Origin: Loripinus fragilis
Taxonomy: Eukaryota > Mollusca > Bivalvia > Lucinida > Lucinidae
Assembly: GCA_964019695.1 (NCBI GenBank)
Contig: CAXHUL010000231.1
Coordinates: 1-64,000 of the forward strand
Direction: 5' to 3'
Length of the DNA stretch: 64,000 nt
Every line of letters starts with the position of its first letter. Position 1 is the stretch's first letter. This document shows, piece by piece, positions 24,301 to 37,265 of the stretch. The notes under the pieces are model-generated. The model was not told the DNA's origin. It saw only the letters and a program-made list of their open reading frames with translations, and ran no database searches. A program made the position numbers and the translations under genes.

Positions 24301-27300
24301 TGAAGAGCATCTGATTGACGCACAAACAATGCCAAAACTATATCCCCCGACCTACGGCAGGGAGCCATAAAGATTGGCTGAAATTTAATTAAGCATTTAG
24401 ATAAAGCAATATGCACCAGTGTTTAATACCTTGCTGATACGATTGTACAGAATTTGGGGTCTGCTCAGGCCAACTGTATACCCCTACAAACAAGACAGGA
24501 ATAGTTACTCCAAGCTTAATTTGCTAACTTAACATTCTAGAAAGTTACGGTAAATGTTCTAAACTTTTGAACACTCGTGATTTTTTTTTGCAATTTTGAA
24601 TGAAAATCCCAATCTCCAAAAAAAAATTATTTTTTTTTGAAGATTGGGACTTTTTCTTCAAACTTGGGAAAAAAGTCAGGAATGGGGCTGAAATTCGGCC
24701 CCCGAGAACACAAAAAAAAATCCCTGGCACTTTTCACTTTCTGTTTCAAAGAAAGTGTTAGTTATCAGGGCTAGAATTTAGAATAGCAAACAGGAAAGAC
24801 CCTCATCAAACTTCATAAGCAGTCTGATCTGGGTCTGCACTGTTTGTCTAAGCCTTTTGGCAAGCAGATAAATAGAATTGTGGTATCTTTCTAAATTTTC
24901 GAGAAATAAGGCTTCACATTTCTAGTCAATCATCTACAGACAATTCACATGAAATATCAAGCCTTATTTGATTTCTTTAAAGCAAGAAAATTCATAAATA
25001 TTGTCAATTGCAAAATTTAGTTGAGGTTAAAGGGTTAACAGTTACTTTTACTGTACTAAAGGGAAATAACACATTTTAGTTGAAATGAGTAAGGAATGAA
25101 TTTATAATTTTAATGTAGACTATTAAATATAGGGATCACACATGTTTTTTCATACATTAACATTTGCCGGGTCCCAAGAAAGCTGTTTGAACATGAGGCT
25201 GATAGGCCGAGTGCTCAAAACATCTCCCGAGGGACCCTGCAAGAAACAAGAAATGTCACAAACATGTGACGAATGCCCCCAAAGGAATTGGTCTAGCATA
25301 AGACACATTTGAGGAAAGTTAGCTGTAATATAGCACGAAAAACCTAGAAATGAGGCCAGAAGTCAATGTCAAAGTGACTCAAAATGGTATGCACCACTCT
25401 GCCATCCCAAGAAGAATCACCACCCCAAATTTGGGATTCCTACATCAAATAATATAGGAGATATGCTCTGGACACAACAATTCTTGAAACTAGGTCAGAG
25501 GTCAAGGTCACAGTGACCCAAAACAGGTTTGTGACACTCAGGCATCCCAAGATGCATTTACATACCGAATTTGGAATTCCAATTTCAAAGAATATAGGAG
25601 ATATGCACCAGTTTCTAGAAACTAGGTCAGAGGTCAAGTTCAAGGTCACAGTGACTTAATTATGGTACGCGACACTTCGTCATCCAAAGATATATCCACA
25701 CACCAAATTTGAGATTCCTTCCTCAAATAATATAACAGATATGCTTTGGACATGATTATTCTAAAAACTAGGTCAGATGTCAAGGTCACAGTGACCCAAA
25801 AATGGAACATGACACTCCGCTATCCCAAGATGTATCCACACACCAAATTCTGAATTCCTCACTCATAGAATATAAGAGATATGCTCTGGACACAATAATT
25901 CTTAAAACAAGGTCAGAGGTCAAGGTCACAGCGACCCAAAAAATGGTATGTGACACCCCGTTATCCCAAGATGCATTTACAGACCAAATTTGGAATTCCT
26001 ATCTCAAAGAATATAGGAGATATGCACCAGACTCAATACAGTTTCTAGAAACTAGGTCAAGTTCAAGGTCACAGTGACCCAATAATGGTATGTGACACCA
26101 AATTTGAGATTCCTACCTCAAATAATATAAGAGATATGCTCCGGACACGATTAGTCTAAAAACTAGGTCAGAGGTCAAGGTCACAGTGACCCAAAAATGG
26201 AACATGACACTCTGCTATCCCAAGATGCATCCACACACCAAATTTGGAATTCCTAACTCAAAGAATATAAGAGATATGCTCCGGACACAATAATTCTTAA
26301 AACTAGGTCAGAGGTCAAGGTCACAGTGACCCAAAAATGGCATGTGACACCTTGTCATCCCAAGATGCATTTACACACCAAATTTGGATTTCCTATCTCA
26401 AAGAATATAAGAGAAATGCACCAGACTCAATGCAGTTTCTAAAAACTAGGTCAGAGGTCAAGTTCAAGGTCACAGTGACCCAATTATGGTACGCGACACT
26501 TCGTCATCTCTAGATGCATCCACACACCAAATTTGAGATTCCTACCTCAAATAATATAAGAGATATGCTCTGGACATGATTATTCTAAAAACAAGGTCAG
26601 AGGTCAAGGTCAAGGTCACAGTGACCTGAAAATGGTATGCGACACTCCTCCATCCCAAGATGTATCCACACACCAAATTTGGAATTCCTACCTCAAAGAA
26701 TATAGGAGATATGGACCGGACACGAAAGCGGGACGGACGGACGGACGCCCAATATTGAATATCGGGCCAGTCTATAAAGGGCCATTAATAAGGGACCAAG
26801 TGTCCGAAATAATGGGCCAGTTTAGCTTCGAATTGGCCCGTTAATATCAGACTGACAAATTACTATGGGCCATTTCCAGTTTGGACGTCCATCACCATAG
26901 ACATAAAATGGCCCTTTTTAAGAAGTTTATTTTATTACCTCCCCTGAGGTCCCCTGAATCATTTGAGGCAACTTACAGAGAGCCATGGCCCCTTGTTAAG
27001 AAATGGCCCCTTGTCTATCTCCAGACGACTAAAAAGGCCCCCAAATCCATATCAGTAGCACGGATGGTGTGATTACTATATGCCTCCCAAAGTTCCTTTG
27101 GGGGCATAAAAATAAGGCACCATCTATGCATATACACTTTAGTAGGGAAAATTGTCTAAGTTCTCACAGCTGTAATTTTGGCAAAAATTATTTTTTCTAA
27201 ACCAAACTCCTTCATGCATATGTTCAATGTGCCTACATTGTATAGGAAAAGTATCAAATTGTTCCATCAAAAGCTGTGGTAGGAGTTGATGGGCCTGTGT

Positions 27301-30300
27301 ATGGCCTATAATAGCATAAGCATAAAACCCTATATTAAAAGCCATTTAGAACTACAAAAGGAAATAACTCTAATAGAATTGGCCCCTAGCCCTTACTTTT
27401 TTGTCAAGAGTATTTGTCTTGCATATATGAACATGTTTGCAAGGTTTAATGAAAATCCAGCAATGACTCTTCAAGATATTAAGGAAACAAAACGTTACAG
27501 ACGGACAGACGGACGCACACACGGACGGACAACGTGAAAACAATATACCCACCACAAACAAAGTTTGCGGGGGGTATAATTATTTCATGATCAATCTCCA
27601 AAAAAGTATGGGACCGGGCCTTGATCACACCCGCGGCCCCTGAGTCTGCAGTCAGACTCGCTGCCAAATGCGCTACGGGGCCCTGGGTTTAATGTATAAG
27701 ATCAAGTTCATCCACCTGAAAAGTGTATATAGACAGACTATATTGTGTATAGGTTTGGTACGTAGTTTATCCATAACTTATGAATGTGGGACTAGGTTGG
27801 GGTTTCATATTTTGGACTCTTTGACCCCCACCTCCCTCGTTGCCAAAGCACAAAGCTTTGGCATAAATTTATCATGGAACAATACAACTACATGTACTAG
27901 TATGTGCAAATTCATTTATTCAGGCAAGGGGGTGGGGTGGGGGATGTACCTTTATAAAATAGATTTTCATTTTCTATATGTCCATTGAAAGAAATCTTGG
28001 CTTTTGGCACATTTTTTTCAGTAAATGTACAGTAAATCCTGTGTAAAACTGCAACTCTCAAAAAGACCAAAAATTAGTTTTCAAGACCAATTATCCCTTA
28101 ATACAGGTCAAAAGTAATTGCAGAATGCTCCAAGGGGAGAATTCTGCAATATCTTTGACCTTCATTAAGCTACCATTTGTCATTAAGATCTTTGTTTTGT
28201 CTATTTTTTAGTGGCTGATTTATACAGGTTTTACTACAGGAATGAAATTTTATTTTTTGTTTTTTATCGATGTGTAAACTCCGGCGAATCGCTCACAAAT
28301 TGAATAAAGCCCGAAGGGCTTTATGTTAAATTTGTGAGTGATTTGACGGAGTTTACACATTGATAAAAAAACAAAATAATAAATTTCATTCCTTATAATT
28401 CCAACTTTGGAACAAAACAGCACATTTGTAAAGGGTTGTTGACAACATTTCAAATTTAAAAGCCCACTGAAGGAAAATAGTTCGTATAGCTGTCTATGTG
28501 AGATGGGGCAGCCGTCTTGAAAATTATGTCAGTTCAAAACTTTGTTATGCTTAATAATGATTAAAAATGCACTCTATTTGGAGCGAGTATATGAGTATGA
28601 GCTCAAAAACAACTCCATTTAGTTTGGAATTGTTCTCTTTAGTTTAGCTTGCTGGGCTCATTGAAGAGCATTTTCTCTTCCGCGGAATGACAGGTTTCAA
28701 AAAAGCACACAAGTTTACCTTCATAAGTCCCTGCCTAAAATCCCCACATTAGTAGGCCCTAAGCGTTAACGTAAAAAGATCGTTTTGACGCTGTCATACT
28801 CTATTGAAACAAAACGATAAAAATATTGAGTTGGAATTATTGTACAATACATGTAATAGGAAAAAATAATTTACTGGACAACAAGAATAAAGAGCACTAC
28901 ACTTGTAGTAAATTAAATTCTCGGTCTTAAATTTTATTTTTGACCATTTTCATAGGCCAATTTCAATTACAACTGAGCATGGTCTTTTTTCAAACTGGTT
29001 CACTAAACGAACCTGGGATGGCCCATTGAACATATCAAGGATTCAAAGGTTAAAATTACAAATATCCATAAAGATTGTATTCACTATCACAAACAGTGTA
29101 GAGCTTGATGAAAAATGCCTATTTCATCTGGGCCTTCACTGTTTGCATAAGTACCCATTTCAAGGTTTCCAGTACAAGATACAAGAAGCTTTATTTTACG
29201 TCGGTTACATATAACAAATAACATTAGCTACAAGAGCTATAGTCTGAAAGCAAGATAAGGGTTTAAGTTTTTATAGGGTTATAAAGTTTCTTCAGGGGAA
29301 GCTAAATGTCATGTCTCGGGTGACTGTTGAAAAAAAAGCAACAAACCTATTAAGCTGCCCACTCACCTGGGACATTGAACTGTTGTTGTTTCTGCTGGCC
29401 CCCATAAAGGGCCAGTATAGAATCTTTGGTAGATTTTGGTGGTTCACTAGAACTTGTAGACGAGGATGTATCTTCAAATAAATTGGTCTCGAGACTACCA
29501 TTTGGCATTAGATTCTGTGGAATACAGTTACATTGTAAATTAGTTAAGATCAACTCATGTGATAATTGTCCAGATAACCAAAAATTCAAGCATAATATTG
29601 TGATTATTTTCCCATCAGATTTAACATTGGCTGATCCAGAGGGGGGACAGGGGGTTTGGGACATCTAACATCCCCCTCCCCCTTGAAAATTACAAGTGGC
29701 AATAGTTTTCCTTAGAAATTCTGGTACATACCCCTAGAGAGGGAGTTTCTTGAGGGAGGTTTGTACTACAGCCCTCTGTAAAATACTCTGATATGACATG
29801 ACAAAAAACAACACTGTCAGGACTCCCCCTCCCCCTGTCAACATTTAATTTTTGTCAGGTGAATTTCCTTTATAATTCACTTTATTTTTTAATTTGCTGT
29901 TAATCGTCGGAGTAGCCTTTATTATGGAAAGCAAGGAATATTACAGTGTAGTTTATGATTCTACTGTATTAATATGACCATTATAAGTGAATTGGGTAAG
30001 TGACTGGGGTAAAATCATACCACAGTATAATGATCTTGACCCTCTAGAGGGGGAAATCATACCACAGTATAATGATCTTGACCCTCTAGAGGGGGAAATC
30101 ATACCACAGTATAATGATCTTGACCCTCTAGAGGGGGAAATCATACCACAGTATAATGATCTTGATCCCCCTTTAAAGCGCTCAATGATCATGGGCCCCA
30201 TAGTATGATGATCATTGATGTAACGATGATACCAATATGCTTTAAAAGTTCTGGATTACACTTGTTATGGAAATCAAGATAGATTACAGCATTATTTAAA

Positions 30301-33300
30301 GTGCTACATTGTTATATCAGTGAATTGAGTGCCTAATTAAGCTAGTGGTTGGGTACAGGCTACATTTATACCTGATAACAATCCCTGTTGTATTGATGTT
30401 GGCTGCCTTTAGTGTGGTCCTAGATGTCTGTGTTATAGCCACACTTCAGTGTAATTTACTATTATGTCAGTTTATGCACCGAAATCTAATGTACTGGCTC
30501 ATATACCAGTTTATCGAACATAAATGTTGTATGTTAATATTATGCTGACTAGGTATAGTTAGGAAGTTTTCTTACCTGACTATTTGTTTCTTGTGATGAT
30601 GTAGGTTGACTAGGTTTGTGGATCCGACAGGCCCATGAAGTCATTGAGTAAACTATTTGAGGTGTTCTATGGAGAGCTATGTACATCTGACTAGGTATAG
30701 TTTGGAAGTTTCCTTACCTGACTATTTGTTTCTTGTGATGATGTAGGTTGACTAGGTTGTGGATCTGATAGGCCCATGAAGTCATTGAGTAAACTATTCG
30801 AGGTGTTCTATGGATAGCTAGGTACATCTAACTAGGTATAGTTAGGAAGTTTCCTTACCTGACTATTTGTTTCTTGTGATGATGTAGGTTGACTAGGTTG
30901 TGGATCTGATAGGCCCATGAAGTCATTTAGTAAACTATTTGAGGTGTTCTATGGAGAGCTAGGTACATCTGACTAGGACACTAGGTATAGTTTGGAAGTT
31001 TCCTTACCTGACTATTTGTTTCTTGTGATGATGTTGGTTGACTAGGTTGTGGATCTGATAGGCCCATGAAGTCATTGAGTAAACTATTTGAGGTGTTCTG
31101 TGGAGAGCTCGGTACATCTGCAGATACACAATCATCTATTTACATAGGTGAAAGTTAAAATTTTCCAAAATCCTGAACTTTCGTAGTTCAAATCTTAAAA
31201 CTTGCTGTATGCCTACAAAGTGTTAACAATTTCAAGTTTAAATGGTCAATTGCCCAAAGATGAAATGAAAATAAATCAGAGAAGCTAATAAAATCTGTCT
31301 AATTCAGCATTTTGAGGATGACTTTCTATGGTAAATCAGCCTCAAAATCCTGAACTCAGGCACAATCCTGAAAACTTTCACCCATGTATTAAGCAACATC
31401 AAAAGAAAACCTGTTTATATCATATGAGCCGCATGAGATTTTCAACATGTGGTATGTGCGACAGGCAAAGTCTCAGATCAGCACATACGCACAGTCTGAT
31501 CAGAGCCTTTGCTAGTCGCTTGCATATTCTATGAGTGTTAAGCTATTGACCGAACATCTTTTGGAGTTTCTAGGCTTAAAAGGAGACTGCACAGGCTCGT
31601 CTGAGTCTACGGTTGCCAAATGCCACATTGTTGGAAATCACATGTCGCAGCTCAATTATATTCACAATTTGGGTGGTCTTACCTTAACCCTTTTCACACC
31701 TATGGAAGTTTCAATGAAAGAACATAGAACAAGCAATGCTTTCAGTATACCCCAACTACATTATATTCCTCCTTAACCCATTTATGCCAAATGTATTTTC
31801 CCATCCATTTCACGTCCATTTCCAATTTAAGGGTTGTTGGGTGGCATTTTTCATTTTTATTCAAATTTTAAATGAAACATTTATAAGATAACAGTGGAGA
31901 ACCTGATCAGACGCCGCAGCGTCTGATCTGGTTTTGCACTGTTTGTTGATGTCCCACAAAAAGGACGCTAGGCTTATATGGGTTAAATTTGCTCAAAGCT
32001 TTAATTGACCAAAATTAAAAAAGACCAAAATATTATTACGTTAAGTTAAAGATAAGCAATGACAAGGAACTGTTATAATTAAAACCATAGTTCTGCCCTC
32101 TAAATTGAAATGGAAAATAATTGAAACAAGGTATGCACTGCAATGATTAAAAAATATTGGCTAAGTTCGAAATGCTATAAATTTGACAAAATATAAAATT
32201 CAGTACCAAACTACTTCATGCACATATTCAATATGCCTGTAACATCCTCACAACGTATTGAAAGGATACACTTAAAGCTCTAAGGAGTTGATTTCATAAA
32301 ATGTGCACTGTTAACCATAATTTTATATACATGTATATGTGGAATGGTCCAAAAGTGGCTAAGTTAAAGTGCTTTAAACATTATTCCTTTGTACACTAAT
32401 CATAGGCAAGTACAACTAAAATATAAGCATAATATTTGCTGCTCTTTTACAATTTAAAAACACCAATCAATACCGCTGTATTAGGGGATAACTATATTCA
32501 AAATTTTCATTTGGGGCGGTATATCGTTGGATATACGGTCGGAAATTTTGTTTTACGGTGACATGTGAACAGAGTAAAATAGGAATTATTGTTATCCTAA
32601 ATGTGTCTATAATATATATCTTTCTTATGTCTATACCAAAAAAATATGTTGTGGGTACTCATTGGAAATGCTTCCAATGAAAGCCACAACAAATGTTTTC
32701 GCAAAGTTAAGAATTTTCTTTCTTTAAAAAAATATCTTACCTAGTAATACAAGTGACCTTTCAGTGGTCTAGATAAGGATTTGGACCGATGGGTATTTTA
32801 CCAGCACCCTAGATAAGCAGCGTATTTGCGTAAATACTCAATTAAAATCCTCAAAAAAGCAATTAAAATGAAATGTGTGCGTACCGAAAAGCAATTCTAA
32901 CGATCGGTATGCAATTACATGCGATGTCATTGCGTACCATTTGGTCCATTTCCTTTCCATTTGGGTAATAAACAAATGCCAGTCGGTTATTGATTTTTTT
33001 TTACCAGGGAGCGCTCAATATAACTCTGGTTTTAAAAAAATATCGGTGCCCAGTCCAGAATTTCACGGAAAAACACTGTGTTGAAAGTGAAACTTTTGCA
33101 AAGTGTACACGCTCGAATGTCAACAAGGGGATGAGATTTGCTTCAGGTACAATAAAATCCGCTATTTTTATACTTTAGAAAGGCAGACAATGGGAGTGAA
33201 TAAATATGCAAGCACATTTCCGATGGCTTCATGCAATAAGAAAACGTGTAATTACAGAAGAAAAAAATGTGGCATAAAAAATAAGAAAATACGCAAATGT

Positions 33301-36300
33301 TTTTGCAAGTACACAATTGAGGATAACCACGTTGCGTAAATACCCAATTGACCCAAAAGCTTATCTAGGGCCCTGTTTTACCCCCTACTTTTGAATTAAA
33401 TGAGTATTTTACTCCCTACTTAAAATATAAAATTGCAGAAAATGCAAAGCCCTTGTTACATTTTTAGGAAAACTTCCAAGATTTATACAATTGGTGTATA
33501 TCTGTGTTTTCTTACTTTCAACACATAAATTGAATATCAGCACTGAAACCTCAAACTGCAAATGATATTTTTATCCTTCAATTTAATTTTCAATGCTGAA
33601 TTCCAAAAAATAAATGCTGAAATACCCTTTATTCCCTCTTATCTGGAGCCCTGACCTTCTCCTGCTATTCATGACTAATGTCTTCAGCTTTGTCATCTGC
33701 TGATTTACTTTGTTAATCTTTATTGCGAAAGAATATGAACCCAGATCAGACTGCAGTCTGCAGTCATACTGTTTGCTTTGATTTGTTACGTCCCAGTCAA
33801 CAATTTTCCAGTTACTTTGGGACAGGCCTTCCTGGGTTGCAGGGAGCAATGTGTCTTGCTCAAGGACACAACACAGTGACGCAGGTGAGGCTCGAACCCG
33901 CAGCCCCTCTGTCTTGAGTCAAGCACTCTACCACTGAGCCACTGTGCTCCCTCATACTGTTTGCTTCCATGCTAAAATTAGCCCTGAGTGCACTAGGATA
34001 CATGCAGCAGATACAATATGCAGACGACAATTTCAAAAAAAGAAAAAAAACCTGGCAGAATAAGGGTTGAACCAACCCATAAAGGGCCACAAATCATTTG
34101 CAGCAGACGACAATTTCAAATTTTGCTACTTTTTCAAAAATAACAAATAAGGCATGATATTTCATGAGAATCGTCTGCAGGCAGACAATTCTCATGAAAT
34201 ATCATACCTTATTTTTTTCGAAAATTAGGAAGGATGTAGAAAAATTTGTCATCTGCTGCAGTCCTGACTAGCAATTCTCAATCATGCAAAATCACAGCCC
34301 CAGATTAGAATATTTTTGAAATGTAGAATTTTCATTAACCTTTCAAATCTTTGCATGCTGGGTAATTTTGCATGCTTTTTCGTAGTCTGCTGATTTTTTT
34401 TCAAAATTAACTTTTTAAAAAAATCTTTCAGAAAATCTATCAGAATGTCAAACAGTTTGGATTCAGATCAGGCCCGACATTTTTTCCTCCAAATCTGGAT
34501 CAAATTGCTCGCAAAAGCGACCAGCAGACGTCACTTGCAGGTATAGAGTTTAATTCCGATCACAAATATGCTGTCGTATACAGGCGGGTACTCACAAGAA
34601 CCGTCACTCTGATATTGTCTTATTTTTGCACTCAAGTTGACAACAATTAATGCTGCTTTTAAGAACAAAAAGTCAGACCTGATCAGGATCCAAACAAATT
34701 GACACTCCGGTGGTAAGGTATGGTATTCCTGAAAGAATTTTTCAAACATTAATTTTTTAAAAAAAATAGCAGACTACAAAAGAGCATGCAAAGTTACCCA
34801 TTATGTCAAAAGTTTATAAGCTTTCACATGTTCTGGAGCTCTGAATTTGGCCATTTTCCCCCACACATAACCATTCTCCCAGCATACATGCATTGGTAAT
34901 ATAAGTTTATCTACAGTAAAACCTGTGTAAAACGACCACTCTCAAAAAGACTGTAAATAGGTTTTCAAGACCGATTATTGCTTAATGCAGGTCAAAAGTA
35001 TTGCAGAATGCTCCAAGGGAAGCATTCTGCAATACTTTTGACCTTCATTAATCTACCATTTGTCATTAAGATCTTTGTTTTGTCTGTTTTTGAGTGGCGG
35101 TTATACACAGGTTCTACTGTATTTGACAGTTCACCTAACCACCTTTTTTTCCTAAACAAGCTTGACTAAGGGCTTAACCAGTACGTAGTGCACATACTTT
35201 CGCTTGTAACTGACAACAACCATACAAGCACTATCTAAGCAATATGTAAAATTACAAAGGGCAGTAACTCTAAAAGAACTGCCCTAACTCTTATTATAAA
35301 TATATATTTTATCAAAGTTTGATGAACTTCCATCTCTGACTTTTTGAGATATTACAGAAAAAGCAAAACGCTTCTGACAAAAATTCTCAGATTTTGGTAC
35401 TTACCGGTAAGTGACTATTGTCCAAAGAGTAGACTTAAACTATTCTGGCCACATGTTCTTGAATTTAATTCAAGTCTTTAAACTGGATTTGGCCTCAGCT
35501 AATAAATTCTCAATTCGCTCACATACCAAAAGTCTACAGCATTTAAAAACAAATAGAAAATGTAAAATCCCTCATAACGAGAACCATGATACATGCAGGG
35601 TACCATCACCATGGGTTAATGTTCAAACAGGTACTCACTCACACTACTTGTGTCAGTTAATAGTGGGTCAATCACAGGTTGTGGGAAAACTTTACAAAAG
35701 CAATAAACAATCTTTATAATATTCACATGATGATTAGAGATTATCTCATGGCATTTTGGTTATCGCCCGAAGTATCAACCTGAGACCCCATTATCAGCCT
35801 GAGAGCTTTAGCTCTCGAGCTGATAATGGTCGAGGGTTGATACTGAGGGCGATAACCAAAACCCCATGGCTATAATCTGTTTATCACATATTCCACTTCA
35901 CTATTTCAACGTGTTTAACGTACAAAAATGTAAGTAAAACAGAGGAATGGCGTGCATTTTGCGTTATGAAGCGCCACTTGTTTACATCTGACATCATCAA
36001 ATGATCAACGTTACGTGCCGGGCATGATAACCTCTCTCCGTTCAAAATACATGACTTCCGGGTATCATCACGGCAGGCTGATAACCAGTTGGCGGGAAAG
36101 AGCTTATCGCATATGCAGACTTTGGGTTATCGCGACAAATAGCGTCTCGAATATGTGATAATACCTAGTATAGGGATACATGTAATATAGTGGAGCCACA
36201 CCATGACAAAAATGACATAAGGAGAGATATGACACACATAAGACCATGGGTGAAAGTTCAAAATTTCCAAAATCCTGAACTTTTGAAATTCAAATTCTTA

Positions 36301-37175
36301 AACTTGCATGATGGCTACAAAAATGGATAATTTAAATTTAAATGTTTAATCGTGTTTAGATAATCTGAAAACTAATCAAAGAAGCAATTATAACCTCCTT
36401 AATTCAGCATTTTGAGGCTGACTTTCTATGGAAAGTCAGCCTCAAAATCCTGAATTCAGGAATAATCCTGAAAACTTTCGCCCATTGCCCTGCAATTTAA
36501 AATCTGCCCAATCAGATCAGAGTCTTCCTTATGCACTCAAAGGCTCAAAGGGTGGTTCCTTCATGCAGACAATGGAGTCTTGGATCAGACTGGGTGGAAG
36601 CCCAGGGTGACCTTGGCCCTTTGTGTACTGGAAACCTTTAACTGGGTACTTTGGCAAACAGTGAAGACCCAGATGAAATGCAGCATAATGCTGCATTTCA
36701 TCTTGGTCTGCACTGTTTGCTTAGATTAAAACAACCTTCAGGGACAGAATTACATTATAATTAAGAAAATTCTACCTGTGACCCCTTAAAGTACATAATA
36801 GGCAGTCCCATACTAATTGTATCAATAGTGATGGGAAAATTGATCAGAATACAAAGGATTAATCTTTGCTGGACACACATTATTTTGGAAGATTTGTCAT
36901 GTAGTGGCTCAAATGGGTGTGTTTTTCTGTTCTGTTTATTTCTCCTGCAAAAAAGCATTATACACAGCCCAAGTCAGTAGGGTACAGGCGGAGCTCTTGG
37001 ACTGCCGAAGTTTCTGAGTTGGTGAAAGGAAGAGCATCCTGCCATAAAAATTTGGTACAAATATAAAATGGCAGTCTTATCCAAAGTAAGGTCTGCTCTG
37101 TGTGCAGCTAGCCAGTTACCTGGAGGAGCCCACTTATATGGAAGGTGCTCCTGCACCTGCATGTTAATCAAAACC

Positions 37176-37265
<90 letters not shown>

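Larger units (their letters stand above)
30545..31117 (-). repeat. Tandem array of four SMAP exon 7 units (about 141 bp)
   Basis: Unit starts are spaced 142, 141 and 149 bp. Each unit is one exon copy plus a 31-39-bp GT..AG spacer (GTAAGGAAACTTCC...CTAGTCAG on the minus strand). Confidence 0.95.

Noticed and set aside
29953..30208. Repetitive open frames on both strands
   Set aside because: Translation of the 42-bp tandem repeat.
35411..35719. 102-codon frame in intron 6
   Set aside because: No domain, and no splice sites linking it to SMAP in phase.
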